Source: Ryuthela nishihirai (lineage: Eukaryota > Arthropoda > Arachnida > Araneae > Heptathelidae). Taken from it: DNA of 64,000 nucleotides. A program made the translations under genes and the position numbers. Below, in pieces: positions 1 through 10,330 of the stretch. The stretch spans positions 27,119,801 through 27,183,800 of the forward strand of contig JAWZYU010000019.1 in assembly GCA_038380435.1 (NCBI GenBank). Direction: 5' to 3'. Under the pieces are notes generated by a model that saw nothing but the letters and a program-made list of their open reading frames with translations, did no database searches and was not told where the DNA came from. Position 1 is the first letter of the stretch; each line of letters begins with the position of its first letter.

Positions 1-69
1 GTGTTAGACTAAACTCGAAATATTTATTTGGAGAAAGGACTAACAAAGAGGCCTTTTGGTCTTTTTAAT

Positions 70-366
70 GGACAGGTCATAAGGACCCCAGGAGTTCAGA
101 GTTGTGCTGGAGAAGGGGACTCATTGGACAGCTGTTAGAAGACAGATGAAATACTCCTATTAAAGTTCACAGGAGAAACGTTTTCTTATCTGGCAGCCCA
201 TGGCTTAACATCCCATTGTACAAACAACAGGCCTTTTTAGGACCACACGTGTTCCTTTTCTCACAGAGCGCAAGGGGGGGGGGGGTAGCGGATATAAATC
301 TCACCCTGGCATAGTTGGGAATAACCTAGGAACATCAGATTACAAGCCTGAAGCGCTACTGACTGG
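70..366 (-). repeat. SINE1, old diverged copy
   Basis: Carries the SINE1 body in reverse (GGACAGCTGTTAGAAGACAGATGAAA, GATATAAATCTCACCC) and ends near the head complement AGCGCTACTGACTG. Clearly older than the copies with target duplications. Confidence 0.7.
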
Positions 367-380
367 GACTTCCAACTCTA

Positions 381-998
381 CCGAGCCTACTGTTTATTTT
401 GCTTGTCCGATGGTTATGTTTGTCGGTAGCGCGTCCCAAGAATCTAAAATGAACTATTCTAGCCTTATTGACGTCACATTTCTTGTAAACAGCATGACGC
501 TATTTCTAGATATACAAATACGTGAATGTCATAATTTATAATTGAGATCGTGTTCATACAATTCACGAGTTTTGGACACCGATTAACAAGCTGGCCACCT
601 ACCTTATAACGCTTCGATTTCAGGCACACCACTCTTTGATACCGTTAAACACCGATGGAGAAAGCTGTGGCCTCTTTGATGCAAGAGAAGGCGTTTCTAG
701 ATAACGGACTCTTCGTCTGCTTTGTCATCTTCTGATATCACGACCTCAATGTTTTCCTGATGCTAAACTGCGGCCACCTCTGGCTTCGAATGAAGACGCT
801 TCTCTTGTAATAAACTTAAATGTGAACTTACATTCAAATGTAATTGTATAAGTAATGCACCAAATGACATTTAGCAATCTATTTGTCAGCTGTTACAGTA
901 ATTATATTGCTCTACCGATATAATGTTGTTCACGTATGATCAGACACGCAGAGTTGACAACATATCTGCGAGTTATGACAGAACATTCCTTTATATTT
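381..998. other. intergenic, nothing recognised
   Basis: No element or frame recognised. CACGAGTTTTGGACACCGATTA at 564-584 recurs at 2055-2076. Confidence 0.5.
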
Positions 999-1010
999 TC
1001 TATTCAATTC

Positions 1011-1397
1011 GGGGCGGGGGTGGCTCAGTCGGTAGCGCGCCAGGCTCGTAATCTGTAGTTCCCAGGTTCAAATCCCAGCTGGGTCAGCGTTGAGATTTAT
1101 CTCCGCAAAATTCCCCGCCCTGCCCACGGTCAGTAGGGGACACCGATGGGCTTGGAAAGGCCGCCGTCCGTCGGATGGGACGTTAAGCCGTGGTCCCGTA
1201 TGCGGGAGAGAGCCATACCCTGTGCACGTTAATAGAACACGCTGGATGGCCTTGACGGGAGGCTACCATCTGTCTCCCAACAGCTGTTCCAGTGGGTCCC
1301 CTCCCCCAACCTTCTCTGAGCCTTCGGGGTCCATGTGACTTGGCCATTTAGCCCATGGTGTGCAAAAAAGTACCGCTCAGAGGTAAAACAACCCAAA
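1011..1397 (+). repeat. SINE1 (tRNA-Thr-derived), full length
   Basis: Reference copy of the family. The head has a pol III A box TGGCTCAGTCGG, a seven-base anticodon loop CTCGTAA (anticodon CGT, Thr) closed by CAGG/TCTG, and a B box GGTTCAAATCC. The head is followed by a ~300-bp unrelated body and a tail AAAACAACCCAA. A 12-bp target duplication TCTATTCAATTC lies at 999-1010 and 1398-1409. The 82-codon frame inside is not a gene. Confidence 0.92.
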
Positions 1398-1742
1398 TCT
1401 ATTCAATTCTTTTATGGCTTTTTCAATATACAGTAGATTTTAAACAGTAGGCGATATGCAACGTCCCTGCTTTAATACTCCAGACGTTTTGAAGCCTCTT
1501 GATAATATATTTCCTTCTTTCGTTTGAAAGATATTATCTTGATACAAATATTTTATTATCTTCATTAATTCTTATTTCCTTCGTGCTTCTTTTGATGCAT
1601 TCCATAATCTTTTCTTCGTGCATTGTCATATGCTTTTTCGAAATCAAGAAATAGTGTATATTATTGTTTCCTACTCTCTTTATTAAATTTCGAATTTTGG
1701 AAATATTGTCTTTCCACTGATGAATACTCCCGTCCTTCACTG

Positions 1743-1964
1743 TACAGTCGCTCAAAAAAGTAGCCGAACACTATGGTTGATTATAAAATATAGAAAAAAT
1801 ATCTGACAATGATTTTTTTTAGAAATTAGTGATCTGGCAACCTTCGTGTCACGTGACACGAAGGTTTGCCAGATCACTAATTTCTAAAAAAAAATCATTG
1901 TCAGATATTTTTTCTGTATTTTATAATCAACCATAGTGTTCGGCTACTTTTTTGAGCGACTGTA
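1743..1964. mobile_element. Tc1-type palindromic MITE, copy 1
   Basis: Reference copy of the family. It starts TACAGTCGCTCAAAAAAGTA and ends with its complement. The whole ~220 bp folds into one hairpin around GTGTCACGTGACAC. TA at both ends fits a Tc1/mariner target. No coding capacity. Confidence 0.9.
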
Positions 1965-2267
1965 CTGTGCCCGTTCTCTGTCTTATCTTTGATTATCCTT
2001 CCTACAATTCTCGTAATACAGTTTTGTACACAAATTTCTCTACAGTTTTTTGTTTCACGAGTTTTGGACACCGATTATTATTTGGTTTAAAAGATTATTT
2101 AGTTAACAAAATTATTATTTGGTTTAAAAAGAAAATTATTAAACTTTATTCTCTTTAATTCTCTTTTAAAATACAGATTTTCTTCCCTTTTGCAACAACA
2201 CTTGCCTTAATTATTTCATTTACGATTTGTATTAACAGCTTTACCATTCTTCCTTGGCATCTTTAAT

Positions 2268-2577
2268 GGGGCGGGGGTGGCTCAGTCGGTAGCGCGCCAG
2301 GCCCGTAATCTGTAGTTCTCAGGTACGAGTCCCAGCTGGGTCAGCGTTGAGATTTATCTCCGTAAAATTTACCCGCCCTGCCCACGGTCAGTAGGGGACA
2401 CCGATGGGCTTGGAAATGCCGCCGTCCGTCGGTGGGACGTTAAGCCGTGGCCCGTGTGCGGGACAGCCATACCCTGTGCACGTTAAAGAACACGCTGGAT
2501 GGCCTTGAGGTCCTTGTGGCCTGGCCGTTTAGCCCATGGTGTGCAAAAAAGTGCCGCTCAGAGGTAAAACAATCCAA
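2268..2577 (+). repeat. SINE1 with internal deletion
   Basis: Target duplication TGGCATCTTTAAT at 2255-2267 and 2578-2590. About 75 bp of the body, between GGCCTTGA and GGTCCTTGTG, is missing. Confidence 0.92.
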
Positions 2578-2629
2578 TGGCATCTTTAATAATTCCATCC
2601 TTATCCCTCCTGGGCCAGAAGCTTTGCTA

Positions 2630-3120
2630 TTTTTACCTATTCTTCCTATTGCTTTTGGCTTCGACATTGGTCGGTTTGTGGATTTGACAAAACGTTGTTC
2701 CACCATATCTTTCGAACACGATGGAAAAAACTTAATAATTTATGAGCCAAATGAAAGTTTGTGACGCGGGGAGTGTAATAGGCTATAAAAAATTGACTCT
2801 CCACATGTTTTCTTCCCCACTAAAAATGGGGGAAATATGAAAACTAGAATTCCAGAACGCGAATGCCGAACACTGTACGTCAAATTAAAGCTTCTGACGC
2901 GAGTTTAATTATAGGCCATGAAAGATTGATCCCATGCTTTCTTTCCTCCTAAAGAGCGGGAAATCTGCAAGTTATGCTACTCTATCTTTGGAACGCGAAA
3001 GCCTAGGGTTACTAGTTAGGCGTTAAATGAAAGCTCGCATAATGACGATCGTAAACTATTTCGAATTAAGTCCCAACTCTTCCCCCTCTGATAAAAAGGG
3101 AGAGGGACGATTTTCACAGG
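2630..3120 (+). repeat. degenerate satellite family, block 1
   Basis: Diverged ~145-bp units marked by ATCTTTCGAACRCGA, GAGCCAAATGAAAGTTTGTGACGCGGGG, AGTGTAATAGGCTATAAAAAATTGAC and TTTCTTCCCC. About three units. Confidence 0.65.
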
Positions 3121-3143
3121 GTTCGACTTTAACGACTCGTATC

Positions 3144-3345
3144 CCGTCCCATGGCCGAGTGGTTAACGCGCTTGGCTACTGATCCAAGGGACCTCGGTTC
3201 GAGCCCCGGGTTAAGGCATGGATGTGTGTGTCGTTTTTCTGCTGAGGTCCTGCCATCCTCTCAGATCCTTCTACTATGGCATATAAACTGACAGGCTCCT
3301 GTCAGACCTCTGTGGCAAGCAGCTGCTTGAGGGGGTATTTATTTT
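3144..3345 (+). repeat. SINE2 (tRNA-Ser/Leu-like head)
   Basis: Reference copy. A box ATGGCCGAGTGG, B box GGTTCGAGCCC, then a body with TGCTGAGGTCCTGCCATCCTC, a palindrome GACAGGCTCCTGTC, AAGCAGCTGCTTGAGG and an AT-rich tail. Confidence 0.88.
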
Positions 3346-4110
3346 TTTATTTTATCTCAAATTAAAGCTTGCGATGTCTCCAATGTCATGGGTACCTCAA
3401 ACATAACTCAAAAAAATGAAATTCGGTCGATGTTTATGAGTCATATGTCAAATGAAAGTTTTTGAAGGTAGGTGTTTACTGACAAAAAAATTAATATATT
3501 AAAAAAATAAAAAATTACCTATATTCATATGTGGCCTTAAAAAGTAGGAAATAAACCTAAACGATATTGATGGTGCAATCAGTTAATGATTTCGTATTAA
3601 CTTCAAAGGAAGATAGGGCGCTGGCAATATTGTTGAGTAAGTAAATTGGTGCCCTATCTTGTTTCGTTAATACGAATAATATTTTCTACTATTTAGGGCC
3701 CCATGCGAAGAGAGATTTCTTTTTAATTTTTAAATTTATTTATTTTAACCTCTCTTCCTGTTGCTTTTCGCTTTGTGATATTTGTCAGTTTGTCGGTTTA
3801 TAATCTTAATTATTTATGTGTTAAATGAAAACTTGTGATGCGGGGCTATAGAAAATTGACTCCCTATGCTTTCTTCCCCCCTAAAAAAAGGAAAATAACG
3901 AAAATTATTCATCCCCTCTATCTCCAGAACGCGAGTGTCAAAGTAACAAGTTATACATCAAACGAAAGCATTTGATGCGGGGAATGTCATAGACTATGAA
4001 AAAGTGACCCCCCCAAGCTTTCTTCCCCCTGCAAAAGGGAGGGAATATGAAAACGATTGTTCCCCTATATCTCTTGAACATGAGTGCGGAACATTTGACT
4101 TTAAGTCAAA
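3346..4110 (+). repeat. degenerate satellite family, block 2, with an inverted pair
   Basis: Units continue at 3740-4110 (CTTGTGATGCGGGGCTATAGAAAATTGAC and similar). Between them 3593-3667 holds facing arms CGTATTAAC...AAGATAGGGC and GCCCTATCTT...TTAATACG. A related arm occurs at 30330. Confidence 0.6.
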
Positions 4111-4384
4111 CCTAAAATAATAAGTTTTGTAGCAGTGTTTTGGATATCTAACTGCAAAAAAATTAAACCAGTGCGATTAAATTGCTTTGTAATGTTGATC
4201 AGTATTTCAAATAACATTGATTCTATGGGAGAAGTCAGTTCCCATTGCACAGGAATTCTTGTGACCTACTAGGGCGGGGGAATTCTTCACAATTTACAAA
4301 AGTTGAAATAACTATTGATCTAATTATGCTACAGAGCTCATTCTGGTGTTGTTCAATAGTACTAATCAGACACTATATTCTGAA

Positions 4385-5880
4385 CTGGTTAGAATCGGGT
4401 TCGGACCCCTTACCTAGTCCAGAAAGTGGGTCGAATCCTCTTAAATTTATGATCTCATATCTGCTTTTATAATCAAGCTACAGATTTGAAACTAATATTA
4501 ATGGATTGCAATCCGGGTGTACTACACGTTGAAAACGGGTCTCGACCCCGATTCTTAGTTGCGGGGGTGGCTCAGTCGGTAGCGCGCCAGGCTCGTAATC
4601 TGTAGTTCCCAGGTTCGAGTCCCAGCTGGGTCAGCGTTGAGATTTATCTCAGCAAAATTCCCCGCCCTGCCCACGGTCAGTAGGGGACACCGATGGGCTT
4701 GGAAAGGCCGCCGTCTGTCGGACGGGACGTTAAGTCGTGGCCCCGTGTGCGGGAGTGCCATACTCTGTGCACGTTAAAGAACACGCTGGATGGCCTTGAC
4801 GGGAGGCTACCATCTGTCTCCCAACAGCGGTTCCAGTGGGTCCCCTCCCCCAACCTTTTCTGAGCCTTCGGGGTCCTTGTGACCTGGCCATTTAGCCCAT
4901 GGTGTGCAAAAAGTGCCGCTCAGAGGTAAAACAACCCAACCCAACCCCGATTCTTACGGTTTTCTGGGTTCAAAACCTTTTGCATACCACACATTGTTGA
5001 TTCTCATCTAAGCTAGAAACGGTGTCGGACCTGTTTCCTAGCCGAAAAGTGGGTTGAACCCTCTTAACTTTGCTTTTTCATAACTCTGCTTCTAATTGAG
5101 CCACAGATCTCAAACTAATATCTTTAGATTATATTCGGCAAGCACTATACGGTAAATGTATTGAAAACGGTCTCAGCCCATTAGTTTTGGTTTTCTGGGT
5201 TCGACACTTTAAGAATTTGCCGAATTATAACGTCCATTTTATTTGTGCTAGGATCTTGGTTTCAATATTAATAGTTGGAGTTTACAAAATTCTATAATCG
5301 ACGAAAGAATAATCGGTCTGAAACCGTTTTTTATCCGACAAAGCGGGTCGAACCAGTCTTAAATTTTGCAGCTTCATAAATCTGCTTCTAATAGAGCTAC
5401 AGAACTCAAACCAATATCATTTGTGTTGCATTCGGCAAATACTATATGTTAAATGTATTGGAAGTGGTTTCAACCCATTATTTTAAGTTTTGCGGGTTCG
5501 ATAGTTTTAGATTTTGTGTTACAATAACTTTTGTTGTAATCGAGCTAGAAGCTTGGTTTAACATTGACAGTTATGATTTATCAAGTTCTCTAATCTGACA
5601 AAAAATAATTAGCTTTGATTTAATAAAAAAAATTATCGAGACTGAGATTATAGTTTACTTTGATTTTAGCTAGATAAACTGCTGGAATATTTAATCCTTT
5701 GTCGCTTGTACAAAGTTGTTCTAAACAGTTCATTAGTCTAAATTTTTATTACAAAGGGTTTCAGACCATAGGATTTCACAGTAATTGAGTCGAGACCACT
5801 TAAATTTGAATCTCTATGGCTCATCTTCTAATTGAGAGAAATATTAGATTTAAACACTGATTATTACAATTTTTAAAAAT
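4385..5880 (+). repeat. degenerate tandem repeat of about 296 bp, about four copies
   Basis: The block GGGTYGAACC...CTTAAATTT, CATAAATCTGCTTCTAAT, GAGCTACAGA and CAAACTAATAT recurs around 4385, 5020, 5320 and 5755. CTGCTTCTAAT sits at 5086 and 5382, 296 bp apart. The first copy is split by a SINE (4558-4944). It abuts the end of the polymerase pseudogene. No coding frame. Confidence 0.65.
4558..4944 (+). repeat. SINE1 inserted in the 296-bp repeat
   Basis: Target duplication CCCCGATTCTTA at 4546-4557 and 4945-4956. Complete head and body. Confidence 0.92.
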
Positions 5881-5939
5881 TACAAACTGGTACAGTTTTC
5901 AAAGTGTTTTACTAGTATTTAATTTTTTTACATTTGTTT

Positions 5940-7430
5940 TCAATTCAATGTTTTGTAAATAGTATTGCCTACTTTACCATACATATCTGAGATTCGATAA
6001 TTTCCAAAAGCATAAGTCTGAATTCCACTGATATGTCGTTTTGTGTATTCTTGGGATAAAGAAATTGTTTTAATTTGGTATGCATGTATATCATGTTGTT
6101 CCAATCGAAATTCTCTTTGTTGCATATATAAGATTTTTTCATCAAATAGACATTGCTGATAATCTTCGTGACAAAATTCATATTTTACTCCATTAGCTGC
6201 TTTTTTTGGAATTGGAGCATCTATTGAATGCAATTTTGGACGTAACGCAACAACCTCTTTGATTGGAAGACCTTTTAATTCGTCTTTAAATTTTCTCGAA
6301 CCATTTTATTTGACTCACTGTATAATGCATGGTTTGTGGAGTAATTTGAGAAATCAAAGTAGTCTGAATTAAATTTCTGATGTATGTCATCTGTCTGGAT
6401 ATTGATGCAGAAGGAATCAGTATCGGTAAATAACAATTCTGCAGAATTTTGGTTTCAGAAAATTGCAGAAGTAATTATATATGTGTAATTTACTCAACTC
6501 CAAAATCGTTACACCAATGTAATATGGTTTATCTAATATAATATTTTTCGTTTTCATAAGGAGAATTACGAAATTTTCTGCACGTTCAACACAAGAAATG
6601 TACCTAGGATTTGCAATTAATTTTTTAAGCGTTTCTTCAGTGTTTAGAATGTAACACTTTATTCTTTTTCTCTTACTTTCTAAATATTTACCATATATAG
6701 CATTGTTCATCAGTTTGAAAAACTCTTTTTCAAGATTATTTGTGGACTTAATTCTTTTAGTTGTATTAAAATCTATGTAAGGTTTAAGACATGGTTTTTG
6801 AACAAATTCCAAGATTCTATGCACATGTTTCACCTTCAGTCCCAGTTCCACATAGAGTTTAAGTTACCTATTGTGAACGACATAATTTTGCTTGTCGAAC
6901 AGATTTGGAATCAAGAATGACACATTACTATTAGAGAGTTTCAATTTTTCAGGAGCCAAGAGGAAATCATTGTGTAAATCGTGTAGATGTGCCAGATATT
7001 CTAGATCAACTTCGAAGAAATAACCCTTTTTGCTGTCGTCTGGAATATTAAACAGGTCAATATCATTTACCCATTTGAAATTACCAGTAAGAAGAGGTTG
7101 AGACATTGCCCAGCCACATAAATTGTTTGCATCAAAGTACATGATATAGTTTTGTGGTTTGCTTCTCTCATATGGATCTACTAAAAGATTGTTGGCCTGT
7201 GCAAATCTTTTAGATACTAAAGATATTTCTCCTCGCAGAGCTCTTTCTATGAAAAAATGTATATCACCTTTTAAAAGTTTCAGCTCAATTTCTGTCATTT
7301 TCAAACAGGCAGCATAGGATAAGCCAGGAGAGCTAAAATAATGGCAAGGATCGAGTTGGTAGTTATTCATACACGAATTTCTGTAGTTTTCAAATATATC
7401 AGTAGTTAGATTCCTGCCTGCACCCCCACA
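5940..7430 (-). pseudogene. Polinton protein-primed DNA polymerase B, decayed
   Basis: This is the C-terminal half of the type-B, protein-primed DNA polymerase that replicates Polinton/Maverick elements. Three open pieces (7370-6864, 6851-6417 and 6233-5940) plus linking sequence read in the family's order. The first holds DPCHYFSSPGLSYAACLKM and YFDANNLCGWAMSQPL (Pol A region). The second holds YIDFNTTKR and the motif B region KLMNNAIYGK. The catalytic motif C core TDTDSF lies near 6410-6425, followed by a C-terminal tail rich in HDI and IKTISLS. Frameshifts and stops separate the pieces, and the N-terminal part is not recognisable here. It is divergent from the integrase next door, as in other Polintons. 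Confidence 0.85.
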
Positions 7431-7514
7431 CTGTGCTTTCCCCCCATTATGTCCTCGACCATGCCCCTTATGCCTCCTTATGCAGTACCCATGAGAGCAA
7501 AAACGGGGAAAGAA

Positions 7515-8195
7515 ATGGTGTGGACATTAAAAAAAATATTTTCCAAGGGGCAATATCCCCTGAATTTAAACACGGATCAAAGTACTGAATTTACTAACAG
7601 AGTGTTTTAGAAATTCCAGAAAAAGAATGGTATTCCGTTCTTTGTCACCTACTCGGGCAAAAAAGCAGCTTTGGTGGAAAGATGGAATCGTACGTTGCGC
7701 GAGGGACTGGGAAGATATTACATGCGCCATAACACCTACTGCTAGTTGGACGTGTTGCAACGTGTCATGCGAGGTTACAATGCAATGGTTCATAGTGCAC
7801 ACGATAAGGCCCCCAGGGACATGACCTTGCACAAAAATGATGTCGTGGGGCTGCGTCTATATGGTAACCCACCCAAGGAAAAAGAAAAAGCAACATTTAA
7901 AGTGGGGGACAAGATTCGACTAGCCAGTCTTAAAGTACCATTCAAGAAGGCAGATACGCATTTGTAGACGGAAGAAATATTTAAAGTGAATCATGTGTTG
8001 CATCGACACCCCCCCCCCCCTTGTTTACACAGTGTGAGATTCGGAGTGTGAAGTGTTGAAACGGACGTTCTACAAATCAGAACTTCAAAAAGTGACAGAA
8101 CTCGAACTTTACTGGGTCGATAAAATAATCGAGAGAAAAAGTCAGAAGGCACTGTTCAAATTTTGCGTTTACCCCAAATCTTCGTGAATTCCTAA
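7515..8195 (+). pseudogene. Polinton retroviral-type integrase with chromodomain, decayed
   Basis: The core and C-terminus of an RVE (DDE) integrase, which inserts Polinton DNA. The visible order is NTDQSTEF, holding the second catalytic Asp; VERWNRTLREGLGRYY, with the catalytic Glu; YNAMVHSAHDKAPRDM; and a GDKIRLAS/FKKADTHL barrel. From about 8060 comes a chromodomain-like end (SELQKV, YWVDKIIERK, then a Lys- and Tyr-Pro-containing end). The first catalytic Asp and the zinc finger are missing. Several stops and frame changes, and a C-run near 8008, break it. The chromodomain end is typical of the Polinton c-integrase and argues against an LTR-element source. Confidence 0.8.
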
Positions 8196-8198
8196 AAA

Positions 8199-8742
8199 AT
8201 GGACAGTTTCTACTTGACTCTGCCCTCCATGGCAAGTCAGAATATTTACCCCAACAATTCTCCGAGTGATTTCACGGTTCGTCTAGCACAACCCCTAAGG
8301 CTTCAGGGGAAATTGAAAGTGGATCTCGCAGAAGTTCACTTACAGGTGAGCTGCACAATATCGACGGTTCCAACGACGAATTTCATTATTACGACCAGTT
8401 TGATTTTCGACGAGTTTGATTTTCATGTATTCTTCGGGGGGAGGAACCCCCCGAAGAATACATGAAAATCAAACTTCAGCCTTTTAAATTCAAACATGGA
8501 GAACTCCTGAACTATCTCGCTGCCATCGTTCCTGTAAAAATACAAGTGTTGTAAAATGGAGGTCGCTGTTTTTTCAAGTCAATGAAAGGATATAGATTGG
8601 TGTTCTCCAAATCGAGTTTTATCAAGCTTCTGTGTTTGGATGCTGGAGACACTGAGAAACCTATCTCTCAGTCCTACACTACAGGCGTTTGTAACGCTAT
8701 GGAGTTCGAGATCGATGATGACTGTTACTTCTACGTGTCGCC
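8199..8742 (+). pseudogene. Polinton penton-like minor capsid protein, N-terminal part
   Basis: Starts MDSFYLTLPSMASQNIYPNN, the conserved opening of the Polinton PX (penton-like) protein, and runs on through RLAQPLRLQGKLKVDLAEV. It is out of frame after about 8411, where a short inverted duplication sits (8411-8467), and resumes as KIKLQPFKFKHGELLNYL and AMEFEIDDDCYFYV. It stops at the edge of the 5.6-kb insertion. Its C-terminal half is at 14344-14870, and the frames on the two sides agree if the insertion and one copy of the 6-bp duplication are ignored. Confidence 0.75.
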
Positions 8743-9609
8743 AGTAGTAGGTTCTTCACTTTAGGATAACCTTTTCCTCCCCATCGCAGGATACTATAAC
8801 CCTTTCCCCCGCGGTAGCTGGAATATTTTAATAAGGGGGTGCAGGTGAAATATTTAATGAGCGAGCAAACAAGTGGAACCGTTGTAAGTGTAGACGGAAT
8901 GAGTGGAGCCGTTGTATGCGCAGGTGGAATATTTAATGAGCGGACAGGATAATGAGTAGCAGATGGAATGAACGGATCCGTTGTATACGCAGAAGGGATA
9001 TTTTAATGAGGAATGCAGACGGAATGAGCAGAACCATTGTATGCGCAGATGGGGTATTTTAATGAGCAGTGCAGATGGACTATTTTAATGGGAGGATGTT
9101 TTCACATCCGAATATCAGATGGTTGAGGAAATGTTTCTCGCTAATTAATGAGAGAATATCGAACAGAGGGCAATGTTTCTGATTCTCACAAATCCGTGTT
9201 ACACAGGTAAAAATCCTACATTGATGAGGTTACTTGTTTTCAGTAGAACAATCCTTCTGTTAGACCCTTTGTTCACCGAAAAAACCTTTTGTGGTATGCA
9301 AATGAGGTATGCAAATATGGTATACAAATCATTAATTTATGGGAAAACCCTTTCACAGATGGAAAAAATTCTCTTTCAATCCTTTCGCTAAAGAGTAGTC
9401 TTTTAACCTTCCACAGATGAAAAAATCCTTTTTACCCTCCCCCTAAAGACTAGATATCCCTCTCTGTATGTTTTGGTAACGTGTTGATGCGACAGTAGGA
9501 AAATACGTGATCTGGTTTTCGATGTCAGGAGTTGCGAGTGACGAATAAATTTTCCCCTCGCCTAAAGAGCAGATGATAACAACACGAGACTGGCTGAGGC
9601 CTCCCTGTA
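8743..9609 (+). repeat. left terminal inverted repeat of the nested element
   Basis: Pairs with 13517-14343. Its first 350 bases are built from degenerate subrepeats of about 55-65 bp that carry GCAGATGGAAT, GTTGTATGCGCAG and TATTTTAATGAG. Such subterminal repeats are common in Polinton TIRs. The short frames inside (for example 9173-9391) are repeated in the other arm and are not genes. Confidence 0.85.
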
Positions 9610-10330
9610 CGTACACAATTCGTAGAAACAACACACATACACAACGCGAAACAAACACACAGAGTTGCAAACATGCACACACGTACATACAGGGAGATGA
9701 ATATATCATAACATACACATACGTACACAATTCGTAGAAACAACACACATACACAACGCGAAACAAACACACAGAACAGTATGTGTGTGCAAACATGCAC
9801 ACACATACATACAGAGAGATGAATATATCTTAACATACACATACGTACACAATTCGTAGAAACAACACACATACACAACGCGAAACAAACACACAGAGTT
9901 GCAAACATGCACAAACGTACGTTCAGAGAGATGAATATATCTTAACATACACATACGTACACAATTCGTAGAAACAACACACATACACAACGCGAAACAA
10001 TCACACAGAGTTGCAAACATGCACACACGTACATACAGGGAGATGAATATATCATAACATACACATACGTACACAATTCGTAGAAACAACACACATACAC
10101 AACGCGAAACAAACACACAGAGTTGCAAACATGCACACACGTACATACAGAGAGATGAATATATCTTAACATACACATACGTACACAATTCGTAGAAACA
10201 ACACACATACACAACGCGAAACAAACACACAGAGTTGCAAACATGCACACACATACATACAGAGAGATGATATATCTTAACATACACATACGTACACAAT
10301 TCGTAGAAACAACACACATACAAAAGGAAT
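9610..10330 (+). repeat. 112-bp minisatellite, about seven copies
   Basis: The anchor GTACACAATTCGTAG recurs at 9611, 9723, 9845, 9957, 10069, 10181 and 10292, giving periods of 112, 122, 112, 112, 112 and 111. The array is rich in CA and ACAC. The 122 step contains a short insertion. Because 112 is not a multiple of 3 and the minus strand of the unit has no stop in any frame, three long overlapping Cys/Val/Tyr-rich frames run through it; I do not treat them as genes. Confidence 0.9.

Noticed and set aside
4560..4635. Functional tRNA-Thr genes at the SINE heads
   Set aside because: Each head runs straight into the SINE body without a terminator and the acceptor stem does not pair.
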